DNA of 64,000 nucleotides from Nissolia schottii (lineage: Eukaryota; Streptophyta; Magnoliopsida; Fabales; Fabaceae). Made by a program: the position numbers and the translations under genes. The stretch lies in contig QANU01068867.1 of NCBI GenBank assembly GCA_003254905.1, positions 328,262 through 392,261 on the forward strand. Direction: 5' to 3'. Below, in pieces: positions 36,284 through 48,000 of this stretch (position 1 is the stretch's first letter; each line of letters opens with the position of its first letter). Under the pieces are notes generated by a model. It was not told the DNA's origin and did not search any database. It saw nothing but the letters and a program-made list of their open reading frames with translations.

Positions 36284-39200
36284 CCTTCTGTTTTTTACTA
36301 AAAATGATTTCTTAGATTAATTATTATCTTTCGTAGGCTATGACTATGTCTTTTTCATGAAAAACAAATTTTACCGTTAATAGGCATTTTTCAAATGAAC
36401 TTCAAATTTTTGAGTTTTTTACTCTTTTGCCCCTGCCAGGGGAACAAATTACTAAAATACCTCTTTTTAAAACAGATTACAGGACTACCCCCGTTTGTGT
36501 TGAGGTGGCAGGCCAGGTTGGGATTCGCCAACGCGTTTGGCGAAAATCGCGGGTTTTGGCGCGAGGGGAATCCATCGGTTTGGACTTCGAAGGGCCCAAC
36601 CGGCTTGGACTCATGCGCGCGAGCCCAACTCTCTTCTCAACTCTTTTTACCAATACAACAACTACTAAAGGTATATAAACACTTAAAAGGTTTGTGAGCT
36701 AACCAATGTAGGACTAGAGCTTTTGAAATACATAAAGACTAATGACTAATGATGTTCTTCTCATGTTTTGCTAAAGACTAATGACCGTCATTGAGACATA
36801 ATGTGCTTGATTGCATTTTTATTTATTTATTTTTGAGTAGAAAGATTATTGTATTGATTCTAAATCTTTCTTTTGTTTTCTTTTTTCCCAATATTTTTGC
36901 CCATCATCGTAAGCTCAACTTTCCTCTTTCTTTTTTTTTTTTTTTCTTCAATTTCGTTGTCTTGTTTACATCACAGTATCATAGCCCCCCTATTTAATTT
37001 CCCTTGAAAAAAATTAATGGATACTATTGATATTAGTATGGTTAAGGTTTGAGATTTAAGGGAGTAGCATTTGATAGTAGACAAATAAAGGGTGTAAACT
37101 TTTTTTCTTCTCTGTGTTTGGTTTCAATGGTGGCCAAGAACCAAGAATTCAGTGGAAAATGGAAAGATTGGGAAACCTGTCAAGTTTGATTGCAGCTTAC
37201 CCGAAAACTCGCGATTTTCGCCATATCGCACATACGAACGTTAACTTTTAACTTTCATTTAAATTAAACAAATTAAAAACAAAAAAAAATTGATAATTTG
37301 ATAATTAAAAACGCAAATTAATATGTTTTAAAATGGGGGTATTTTGGTAATTTGGTCCCCTGCCTTGATTTTCACTCAACTTTTTTTTTTCCCGGTAAAT
37401 TGCAAATTTCATAGTCCATCACCTTATGTTTTTCACCAAAAATGAATTCTTAGCTTAATTGTTATCTTTCATAGGCTATAACTATGTCTTTTTCATGAAA
37501 AATAAATTTGATCATTAATAGGCATTTTTTAAAGCCTTGAATTTTCACTCAAAACTAATATTCCGTAAATTGCAATTTCCAAAGCCTATGACCTTCAAAT
37601 TTTAACAAAAATGACTTCTTAGATTAATTATCATCTTTCATAAGCTACGACCATGTCTTTTTCATAAAAACAAAGTTTATCGTTAGTATGCATTTTTCAA
37701 AGACTATAGCTTTGGATTTTCACTCAAACAAGATTTTTGGTAAATTGTAATTTTCGTAGCCTATGACCTTCTATTTTCACTAAAAATATATTCTTAGATT
37801 AATTGTCATCTTTCATAAGCTATGTCAAAATAAAGTTAATTGTTAATATGCAGTTTCCGTAGGCTATGAAAATTTATTGTTAATATCACTAGAAAATGAT
37901 CGTTGAAAAAATTGCAATTTCTAAAGCCTATGACCTTCTACTTTTCATTAAAAATGACTTCTTAGATTAATTTTCATCTTTCATAGGCTATTGCCATTTT
38001 TTTTTCATGAAAAACAAAGTTCATAATAAATATGCATTTTTTGAGGGCTAGCCTAAAATTTCCACTCAAAAATGATTTTTAGTAAATTGCAATTTCCGTA
38101 ACCTATAACCTTCTATTTTTGACTAAAAATAACTTTTTAGATTTATTGTCATCTTTCATAACCTATAGTCATATCAATTTCATGAAAATTAAATTTTAAC
38201 TTTAATAGAAATTTTCTGAAGGCTATGAATTTTCACTCAAAAATGATATGGTAAATTGCAATTTTTGTAACCTATGAGCCTCAATTTTTCACCAAAAATG
38301 ACTTCCTATTAATAGTCATATTTCATAAGCTATAGTCATATCTTTTTTGTGAAACACAAAGTTTATCGTATAAATACATTTATTGAAGGCAACCTTAGAT
38401 TTTCACCCAAAAATAATTTTCGGGAAATTGCATATTTCAGTTGCCTATGAACATTTTATTTTTCACTAAAAATGAATTTTTAAAATAATTGTTATCTTTC
38501 ATAGGTTGTGGTCATTTTTTTCGTGAAAAACATAGTTTATCATTAATATACATTTTTCAAATGATTTTCACTCAAAAATGATTTTCGAGAAATTGCAATT
38601 TCTGTAGCATTTAACCTGTTATTTTTCACTAAACATGACTTCTTAGACTAATTGTTATTTTTCATTGGCCATGATCATGTCTTTTTCATAAAAAAAAATA
38701 ATTTTATCGTTAATGTACATTTTCCGAAGGCTATGCCTAGGATTTGCACTCAAAAATAATTTACGGTAAATTGCAATTTCCGTAGCTTATGATCTTCTAT
38801 TTTTCACAAAAAATAGTTTCTTAGAGTAATTGTCATCTTCCATACGCTATAGCCATATCTTTTTCGTGAAATACAAAGTTTATCGTTAATATGCATTTTT
38901 CTTCACTTAGAAATGATTTTTGGTAAGTTACAATTTCCTTAGCCTATGACCTTCTATTTTTCATTAAAAATGACTTCTTATATTAATTGTCATCTTTAAA
39001 TGGTTATGGCCATGTAATTGTCGTAAAAAAATAATTTTTATCGTTAATATACATTTTTCGTGGGTTATAGCCTTAAATTTTCACTCAAAAATGATTTTTG
39101 AAAAATTAAAAAATTTTCTAGTCTGCGGAGCTTCTATTTTTCAATAAAAATGAAATTTTAGATTAATTTTTATCTTTTATTTTTTTTCTGTGAAGAACTA

Positions 39201-42200
39201 AATTTATTGTTAATATGAATTTTTCAAAGGTTGTGCCCTTGAATTTTCATTCAAAAATGATTTTCACTAAATTACAATTTTTGTAGTCTATGACCCTATA
39301 TTTTTCACTAAAAATGTCTTCTTAGATTATCATAGGTGACTGTCATATCTTTTTTGTGAAAAATAAAATTTATCGTTAATATGCATTTTTGAAGAATTTT
39401 AAATCAAAAATGATTTTTGGTAAGTTGCAATTTTCGTAACCTATGAACTTCTATTTTTCACTAAAAATAACTTCTTACATTAATGGAAATCCTTCATTGG
39501 CTATAGTCATAACGTTCGTGTTAAAACCAAAATTTATCGTTAATATACATTTTTCGAGTGCTATAGCCTTAGATTTTCATTCAAAAATGATTTTTAGTAA
39601 ATAGCAATTTCTATAGCCTATGAACTGCTATTTTTCACTAAAAATGACTTCTTAGACTAATTGTCTTCTTTCATAGGCTACGGTCATGTCCTTTTCATAA
39701 AAAATAAAGTTTATTGTTAATGTACATTTTTTAAAGGCTAGAAACTAGGATTTTCACTAAAAAATGATTTTCAGTTAATTGTAATTTCCGTAGTCTATGA
39801 CCTTCTACTTTTTATTAAAATCAACTTCTTAGATTAATTGTCATCTTTCTTAGGATATGGTTATGTCTTTTTCAGAAAAAATAAGTTTATCGTTAATATG
39901 CATTTTTCGAAAGTGAATTTTCACTCAAAAATGATTTTCGATAAATTACAATTTCCGTAACATACGGCTTAAGGTATTTCACTAAAAACGACTATTTAGA
40001 TTAATTATCATCTTTCTTAGGCTATAGTCATGTCCTTTTCGTGAAACACAAAGCTTATCGTTAATATGTATTTTTCTTCACTCAGAAATGATTTTCGGTA
40101 AATTGCAATGTTCGTAACCTATGACTTTCTATTTTTACTAAAAATAACTCTTAGATTAATTGTCATCTTCGATACGTTGTGGCCATGTCATTGTTAAATT
40201 TTTTTTTATCATTAATATACATTTTTCGTGCCTTGAATTTTCACTCAAAAGTTATTTTCAGAAGATTGTAAAATTTTGTAGTCTATGGACCTTCTATTTT
40301 TCACTAAAAATGACTTTTTTAGGATAATTGTCATCTTTTACAGGCTATGGTCATGTCTTTTTGTGAAAAACTAAGTTTATCGTTAATATTTATTTCTCGA
40401 AGGTTGTGGCCTTAGATTTTCACTAAAAAATGATTTTTGGTAAATTGAAATTTTGTAACTTTTAACCTTCTATTTTTCACTAAAATTGTCTTCTTAGATT
40501 AATTGTCATCTTTCATAGGTTACAACCACGTTATTTTTGTGAAAAATAACATTTATCATTAATATGCATTTTTTGAAGAATTTTCACTCAAAAAAGATTT
40601 GTGAAAAATTGCAATTTCCGTAGCCTACGACTTTCTAGTTTTCACTAAAAACAAATTCTTACATTAATGAGAATCTTTCATAGTTTATAGCCATGACTTT
40701 CTTATCAAAAACAATGTTTATCGTTAATATACATTTTTTTAATGTTATATAGCCTTGAATTTTCATTCAAAATTTTTTTGGTTAATAGCAATTTTTGTAG
40801 CTTATGACCTTCTATTTTTCACTAAAAACGACTTCTTGGACTAATTGACTTCTTTCATAGGTTATGGTCATGTCCTTTTCATAAAAAAATAAAGTTTATC
40901 GTTAATGTGTATTTTTTGAAGGCTACAACTTAGGATTTTCACTCAAAAATGATATTCGGTAAATCTCAATATCCATAGCATATGACCTTCTACTTTTTAC
41001 TAACCGACTTCTCAGATTACTTGTCATCTTTTATAGGTTATAGTCATGTCTTTTCGTAAAATATAACATTGAACTTTCACTCAAAAATGATTTTTAATAA
41101 AATGCAATTTTCGTAACATATAACTTTATATTTTTCACTAAAAATGACTACTTAAATTAATTGTCATCTTCCATAGAGTATAACTATGAATATTCGTGAC
41201 AAACAAAGTTTGTCATTAATATGAATTTTTCGAATGTTAGCCTTAGAATTTCACCCAAAAATGATTTTTGATAAATTTCAATTTTCGTTGTCTATGACCT
41301 TCTATTTTTCACCAAAAATGTCTTCTTAGGTGAATTGCCATCTTTCATAGGCTATGACCATGTCTTTTTCGTAAAAAATAAAGTTTATCGTTACTATGCA
41401 TTTTTCATTGACTATAATATTAGATTTTCACTCAAAAATGATTTTTGGTAAAATGCAATTTTAACCTTCTCTTTTTTACTAAAAACGACTTCTTAAATTA
41501 ATTGTCAACTTTCACAAGCTATAGTCTTGAATTTTTCATCAAAAACAATGCTTATCGCTAATATGCATTTTTCGTAGACGCCTTAGATTTTCACTCGAAA
41601 ATAATTTTTCATAAATTGCAATTTCAGTAGCCTATGACCTTGTATTTTTCAATAAAAATGACTTCTTAGACATATTGTCATATTTCATAGGCTATGGTTA
41701 TATATTTTTTTCCATAAAAATTAAAGTTTATCGTTAATGTACACTTGTCGAAGGCTATAAGTTAGGATTATCATTTGAAAATGATTTTCGGTAAATTGCA
41801 ATTTCTATAGCCTATGACCTCCTATTTTTCACTAAAAACGACTTCATAGACTAATTATCTTTCATAGGCTATGGTCATTTTTTTTGTAAAATAAAAATCA
41901 AAGTTTATCGGTAATGTGCATTTTTCGAAGGTCATGCCTTGGATTTTCATTCAAAAAATATTTTCGGTAATTGTAAATTTTGTAGCTTATGACTTCTATT
42001 TCCCACTAAAAATGATTTTTTAGATTAATTGTTATCTTTCATAGGCTATGACTATGCCTTTTTTGTGAAAAATAAATTTTATTGTTACTATGCATTTTTT
42101 AAAGCCTATAGCAATGGATTTTCGTTCAAATTGATTTTCGGTAAATTTTAATTTTCGTAGCCTATGGCCTTCTATGTTTCACCAAAAATAACTTCTTAGA

Positions 42201-44152
42201 TTAAGTGTCATCTTTCAAAGGCTATGACCATGTTTTTTCGTGAAAAATAAAGTTTATCGTTACTATGCTTTGAACGTTATAGCCTTGGAATTTCACTCAT
42301 AAATAATTTTTGATAAATTTCAAATTTTGTATCCCATAACCTTCTAATTTTTATTTAAAACGCCTTCTTACATTAATTATCATCTTTCATAGGTTATACC
42401 CATCTCTTTTTCGTGAAAAACAAAATTTACCCTTATTGTGCATTTTTTGAAGGCTTATATCATTGAATTTTTACTCAAAAATAATTTTTGGTAAATTGTA
42501 CTTTATGTAGCCTATGACCTTGTACTTTTTACTAAAAATAACTTTTTAGATTAATTTTCATTTTTATAGGCTAGACCATTTTTTTTCATGAAAAACAAAG
42601 TTTATCGTTAATATGCATTTTTCGTTGGCTATAGCCTTGACTATTCACTAAAAAATGATGTTCAATAAATTGCAATTTCCATAGCCTATGACCTTCTTTC
42701 ATAAGTTATGGTCATGTCTTTTTTTTCAAAAACAAAGTTTATCGTTAATATGCATTTTTCGTAAGCTATAGCTTTGAATTTTCATTCCAATATGATTTTC
42801 GGTAAATTGCAATTTTCGTAGCCCATACTGTCTAATTTGTACTAAAAATAACTTCTTAGATTAACTGTCATCTTTCATGTTCTATGACCATGTCTTATTC
42901 ATGAAAAATAAAGTTGATCGTTAATGTGCATTTTTCAAAGGTTGTCTTGGATTTTCACTAAAAAATAATTTTGAGTAAATTGTAATTTTTGAGGCTTATC
43001 ACCTTCTATTTTTCACTAAAAATGACTTCTTAGATTAATTGTAATCTTTCATAAGCTATAGTCATTTCTTTTTCATCAAAAACAAAGTTTATTGTTAATA
43101 TGCATTTTTCGTAAACTACCTTGGATTTTCACTCAAAATGAATTTCGGTAAATTGCAAAATTGGTAGCATATGACCTTCTATTTTTTCACTAAAAATAAC
43201 TTCTTAGATTAATAGTCATATTTCATTGGCTATAGCCATGTCTTTTTCCTTAAAAAATGAAGTTTATTGTTAATATGCATTTTTCAATGGCTAGCCTTAG
43301 ATTTTCACTCAAAAATAATTTTTAGTAAATTGCAGTTTCTGTAACCTATGACCTTGTATTTTTCACTAAAAATGACTTCTTAGATTAATGATCATCTTTC
43401 ATAGTCTATAACCATATTTTTTTCATGAGAAAAAGGTTTATCGTAAATTTGCATTTTTCATAGGCCTTGAATTTTCACTTAAAAATAATTTTTTGTAAAT
43501 TGTAATTTATGTTACCTATGACCTTCTATTTTCACTTAAAGCAACTTCTTAGATTAATGATCATATTCCATAGGCTACAATCATGTCTTTTTCATAAAAA
43601 ACAAATGTTATTGTTAATATGCATTTTTCAAAGGCACCTTGAGATTTTATTCAAAAATGAATTTTGAAAAATTGCAATTTTCGTAGCTTATAACTTTCTA
43701 TTTTTCACTAAAAATGATTTATTAGATTAATGGTCATTTTTCATATGTTATAGGTGTGTCTTTTTTTGTCAAAAACAAAGTTTATAGTTAATATGTATTA
43801 TAGTGATGAATTTTAACTCAAAAATGGTTGTCGCTAAAATGCAATTTCTATAGTTGATGACCTTCTAAATTTCACCAAATCGACCATTTAGATTAATGAT
43901 TATCTTTCATAAGCTATAGTGATGTATTTTTTTTTTGTTAAAAACAAAGTTTATCGTTAATATGCATTTTTCATAGATTAGCCTTGGACTTTCACTCAAA
44001 AATTATTTTCGATAAGTTGCAATTTCTATGTCTTATGACATTCTCTTTTTCACTAAAAGCGATTATTTAGATTATGATCATTTTTCAAAGGTCACGGCCA
44101 TGTCTTTATTGTCAAAAACAAAGTTTATCACTAATATGCACTTTTTATAATC
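36284..44152 (+). repeat. Satellite-like array, right block (about 38 units of 177 bp)
   Basis: Each unit is a trimer. Monomer A starts TTTTTCACTAAAAATGAC, monomer B TTTTTCGTGAAAAACAAAG and monomer C TTTTCACTCAAAAATGA. All three share a poly-T/poly-A start, a central TTAAT-like core and an AGGCTAT/AGCCTAT end, with lengths of 60, 60 and 57. The trimer order A-B-C is kept through the block despite heavy point divergence. One A-B pair lies at 36284-36436; the array then resumes at 37363 after a TIR element. It is cut at 44152 by another insertion and its last remnant is at 45599-45740. No open frame of note. Confidence 0.9.
36437..37362. mobile_element. TIR transposon of 926 bp inserted in the array
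   Basis: The left end reads CAGGGGAACAAATTAC and the right end, reverse-complemented, CAGGGGACCAAATTACC. The inverted match continues over about 37 bp to TTTTAAAACA. A second inverted match further in (TGGCGAAAATCGCG at about 36537 and its complement near 37212) extends the arms. CAGGG-type ends suggest hAT, but no clear 8-bp duplication was found and about 20 bp of non-array sequence precedes the left end, so the superfamily is open. The interior includes a GC-rich left part (36480-36640) and a T-rich part (36850-36960). No transposase. Confidence 0.65.
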
Positions 44153-44582
44153 AGTAGTGTTACGAACTATTCGGCCAGTACCGAGATGGCTCATAACTCA
44201 GTCCTTAAGCACAAGTGGGGAGCTTGAGATGATGAACTTGACCTTTGATCTTGATCGAAATTTGGACGGCGGCGGGGTGCTTACAAAAGACACTTCGATG
44301 CCCAAGTAAGAGTTTGTAGTATATAGGTATTAGTAATGAACAAAACATACCTTTTGTATGCTATGTTTCTGCTTTATATAGTTTTCTCTTGTACCTAGCC
44401 GTTTGTAGGTAGTTAATGTGTGTAACAGCTCATAATTGTATGTAAATGGGTTGTTTTGAGGCCTTGACGAGATTATTGAGACGTATAACATTCGTTATAA
44501 ATGTGTATGTAGTTATTTATGACCTTTGTTATTGTGTAACAGTCACTGTTCTTTTACTAAATAATTCTGAGATAGTTGACAC

Positions 44583-45471
44583 CATGGTTATCAAACTCGC
44601 GAGTTTAAGTAAACTCGTGGAGCCTCCGTAAATTCGGATCGTAAACTCGTACGAGTTTACCTATTATTAACAAAATATTAAAAAAATATTTTAAAAAATT
44701 ATTGTGCTACAAAAATATATTTAATAAAACTTGAAATTCATAAATACTTTTAACTCCATAATAAAGCACTAATAAAGATGAAATATACGAGTTCTAAGTT
44801 CAATTCATAGATAATATATAATACATTTGTTTGAACTAGAACATATATTCCTCTACATAAACTTAATTATAAGTAAAGTCTATCAACACAAGAAAGAGAC
44901 GGTGTATTGAGCAACCAACATAGCAAATGTATATAAAGAACAATGCATTTAATCTTGACAGAAGTAGTCTGCTTCGAGCCGACAGCAAAGAATTCGGTGA
45001 TGAGTTCGAGGGGCATGCCCTTTGTTTCTGGAACCTTTAATAACAAATATCCAGGAGATGATACACACAACAACATAAATATCGAAAATATCAGTGAGTC
45101 TCATATTACTGAGCGTCACAAGAAGCGAGTATGTGACGATGATGTCTCCAATCCAGAACACTAAAGTACAGATAGCGATGCAGAGGTCACGCACCCTTAT
45201 GGAAAAGATATTTGAAATACATACGATGGATTAGTGACAAAGCACGATAGCACTACGGAGTACGATTGCATGTGCAGCTGTAAAAAAAAAAAAACCCGCC
45301 TTTGTGGTAAACTCGTAAAATCGGCAGTAAACTAGCGATTTGATGCGAGTTTACCCGAGTTTACCCGATTTTACCCAGAAACGAGTTTACATGCGAGTTA
45401 GCTCGATTTTACTACCTAAACTCGTAAACTCATACGATTTTACGAGTTAACAAACGATTTTGATAACTATG
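44583..45471 (-). mobile_element. hAT-like element carrying a sugar transporter fragment, copy 1
   Basis: This 889-bp element has ends CATGGTTATCAAACTCG and (reverse complement) CATAGTTATCAAAATCG, flanked by a perfect 8-bp duplication GTTGACAC (44575-44582 and 45472-45479). Many ACTCGTAAACTCG/ACGAGTTTAC motifs lie inside both ends, as subterminal repeats. The middle is not transposase but the 3' part of a tonoplast sugar transporter gene on the minus strand. The 8-bp duplication and C-A-N-G-G ends suggest hAT. Copy 2 is at 50814-51813 in the opposite orientation. Confidence 0.85.
44940..45200 (-). pseudogene. Captured C-terminal fragment of a tonoplast sugar transporter (TST/TMT)
   Basis: On the minus strand the sequence reads RDLCIAICTLVFWIGDIIVT, then an IYVVVCIISWIFV segment, and after a frame change VPETKGMPLELITEFF and a SKQTTSVK tail. 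These are the last two membrane segments and C terminus of the TST/TMT family of vacuolar sugar antiporters. The segment has no intron and ends near the natural C terminus. Sequence shared with copy 2 continues beyond it (to about 44680) and is probably captured 3' untranslated region. It lacks the rest of the protein and is frameshifted, so it cannot make a transporter. It lies wholly within the hAT-like element. Confidence 0.85.
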
Positions 45472-45598
45472 GTTGACACTCCAATTGGTTGTCCCAAGAT
45501 GTAATGAGGAATGACATGTCATGCATTCTTGTCACTCTCGATAGCAAGAGATGTAAGTTAGAATTATGTCAAGATTAAGTTAAGTTCGTAACAAGTAG

Positions 45599-45740
45599 TC
45601 TTCCCTTTTCAATAAAAATAATTTTTTTAGACTAATTATCATCTCCCATAAGTTGTAAACTTGTGTTTTGTATTAAAATTAAACATTTTTCATTTATGGG
45701 CATTTTCGATGTGTTGTAGATTTTCTTTGGTAAAGACAGG
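45599..45740 (+). repeat. Last remnant of the satellite array
   Basis: TTTTCAATAAAAATAATTTT with GACTAATTATCATC matches monomer A; the following TTAAACATTTTTCATTTATGG part resembles monomer B. It is in the same orientation as the right block and lies directly after the AGTAG duplication of the inserted TG...CA element, showing that the array once continued through this point. Confidence 0.7.
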
Positions 45741-46144
45741 AGTAATATAAAGTGAATATCATTTATTCAAAGCTAGAGAAATCGTTAACACACCATTACA
45801 AACTCATGTAACCCTAGGGGAGCCATCACCAAACAAACTGCTGCAGCTATAGCTCACTTTTCGATACACAAACCCATAGAAAATTTCTCAGAGACGATGT
45901 AGAGCCAAGTGCTGTGCTTACATGTCGCTATATATCCTCCATATCCAAAGACTTAACACCATATATATATATATATATAGTAATAAATATATTTAATAAC
46001 AATTATAATAAAATAAAGCTAAATAAACAAAAACAGAAAAGCTTTTCAACCCTGACTGACATGCAAGAATGAAAGGTGGACCTGATCCCAGCAACTAACC
46101 CCCTTTCTTTTTCTCTTTTTTTCCATTTCTTCTGAAATTGGTTT
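45741..46144. other. 3' flank of the acidic protein gene
   Basis: Short spacer between the satellite remnant and the stop codon of the minus-strand acidic protein gene. It contains a TATATATA tract (about 45962-45980) and probably the 3' untranslated region of that gene. No other feature seen. Confidence 0.5.
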
Positions 46145-47601
46145 CTAAGCTTCAGTCTTCTCCTCAACAGGAGCTTCTACTGCTGACTCAGCTGGCTTGT
46201 TCTCCTCCACTGCTGGCTCAGCTTCAGCGGTTGCCTTAGCCTCCTCCTCTGCTGGTTTCTGCTCTTGGGCTTTTTCCTGATCTGCTGCAGGGTTCTCTGC
46301 CTCCTCTGCAGGCTTTGCTTCCTCTGCCTCTCCTGTTACTGTTACTGTTACCTCCTTGGTCTCAACCTCATTAACTGGGTCGACGTCGCTGGTTTCTGTC
46401 GCAGCCGGGACTTGTGTTGTTGTTTCTTTCGGTTCCTCGGTGGTTTCTTCTTTTGCTTGTTCTGTGGTGGCTGCTGCTGCGGCTTCTGGGGCTGGAACCT
46501 CTGCGGGTGGTTGTTCCTCCGGCGCCGCAACCTCGGCGGCTGCTGGTTGTTCTGGTGTTGTTTCCTGGATCTTGGTTACCTCGGCGGCTGTCTCATTTTC
46601 TTGCACGGTTGCTGCTGGTGCTTGCTGTGCTACCTGCAATATACATATTAGTGCCGAGCTTTAAAATCAGGAAAATGATTGAGAACCAAGAAAGCGATAG
46701 CTTGCTTGATTGGATAGATCATGAAATGAATCATCACATAGCCAAAACTAGAACATAATCTGTTGTAAGATTACTAAGTCGATGGAGAGATTGATTGATT
46801 GATTGATTGATTGGTAGAACTTGTTAACTGCTAACAAAGCATGATCAATCGTCGGATTGAAGACGTAATCGAATTCTTACCAAATATACCAAAAGAACAA
46901 GCTTATCAAGTACATTGGTCATTGATCTTAATTTACTGTGGAATCCACTTTCTCACACCAACCAATGAATTCTTAATTTCAAGATATGGATCCACTGGAA
47001 AATGGTTTGTGCTTCATAGTCAATCATCAGACACGATGATCACCCCAAATCTCGCATGAGTTAAGCGATTTTAACGATGAATGGATCATCCACAGAGTGT
47101 TTATATTGGTTTGTATCAATGATCTAAGCGAAAAAGAAGCACTATAAGAAGAAGAAAGTAAGAGAGAACGAAAATTAAAGGAATTAAAGAAAGTATTCAT
47201 TTGTATATGTTGATGGTTATTAGGAGTATCAAATGTGCAATGCTTATGTTAATGGGCGATATTCTCTCTGCGTTTGTTTGGATTTTATACCATCGCAATT
47301 GCAACATATGTGTGTATAAATTTTGTAGATCGCATATTTGCACGTCAGAAATACAAAAAAAAATAAATTACTGAAACTGATCATTCGTTGATTGATTACG
47401 GGTCACAAGAAACAAAATGAAAAAAACGCAGAAATAGTAATAAAATTAAGTCATAACAGTTTTGGTTTTCCAGAGTCCTGCGTGTACGTAGGAACTAAAT
47501 AAGAAAGTAGTAAATGAAGTAATGTACAAAACCAGAAGGAGACAGATACAACAAAGAGAAACTGTGTCTTTGAGTTAATGAGTTACCTCAACACTGGCCA
47601 T
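46145..47601 (-). CDS. Highly acidic Ala/Glu/Pro-rich disordered protein (MASVEVA-type)
   Basis: Exon 1 (47601-47587) encodes only MASVE; exon 2 (46633-46145) encodes the rest, for 167 aa. The 953-bp intron has GT-AG ends (GAG|GTAACT, GCAG|GTAGCA) and joins in frame to MASVEVAQQAPAATV. The protein is almost entirely Glu, Ala, Pro, Thr, Val, Lys and Gln. I see no Leu, Arg, His, Phe, Tyr, Trp or Cys, so it should be unfolded and strongly acidic. No domain or signal peptide is visible. Plant proteins starting MASVEVA/MATVEVA with similar composition exist, but I cannot name a function. Tiny first exon plus long first intron is a layout often linked to strong expression. A TATATAA box lies about 115 bp upstream of the ATG. 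Confidence 0.82.
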
Positions 47602-47716
47602 TTGGAAAGGAAGAGAGGGAGATTCGAATAGAAGAGAGCTGAAAGCAAAAAGGAAGCGGGGTTTTGTGAGAAAGGGGAAGGTGAGTGAGGTGAGGAGCTG
47701 ATCTAAGTGAGAGAGG

Positions 47717-47727
47717 TTTATATAGAG
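47717..47727 (-). promoter_or_regulatory. TATA box of the acidic protein gene
   Basis: The minus strand reads CTCTATATAAACC here, about 115-125 bases upstream of the ATG at 47601. That would give a leader of roughly 85-95 bases, rich in CT (CTCTCTCCC and similar). Match to the TATAWA consensus is good; the transcription start was not determined. Confidence 0.65.
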
Positions 47728-47954
47728 CCAGCGCCAACAGTCTCCTCAAGTTTACAGGTAATGCCCGAGGAAGATTCCCTTCTATTTTATTATGATCACA
47801 TTTTCTCTTTTTTTTTTTTCGTGAAATTTATTTTTTTTATGAGAAAATTAATTATTCTTGTTCACTTATGTTGCATACATTACATTCTTAATAATCACCG
47901 TCAAGAGAGGATGAGAAATTCTTTGGTGATATTAGAGTAGATCCTATCTTTTGT

Positions 47955-48000
<46 letters not shown>

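Larger units (their letters stand above)
44158..45593. mobile_element. TG...CA element with 5-bp duplication (solo LTR or similar)
   Basis: The ends are TGTTACGAAC and GTTCGTAACA, perfect 10-bp inverted copies, flanked by AGTAG on both sides (44153-44157 and 45594-45598). Without the nested 889-bp element and its duplication the unit is about 539 bp. A TTATATAG promoter-like motif lies near 44376. TG...CA ends with a 5-bp duplication are the hallmark of an LTR, so a solo LTR is the simplest reading; a small TIR element is the alternative. Array sequence flanks it on both sides, so it landed inside the satellite. Confidence 0.7.

Noticed and set aside
35055-45740. CRISPR-like array
   Set aside because: The repeated units are 177 bp with no short conserved repeat plus unique spacer pattern, and the host is a plant; this is a satellite.
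46265-46758. Plus-strand open frames of 100-128 codons
   Set aside because: They are antisense shadows of the low-complexity acidic protein exon; their Cys/Leu/Ser-rich products are what the complement of a Glu/Ala/Pro-rich exon gives.
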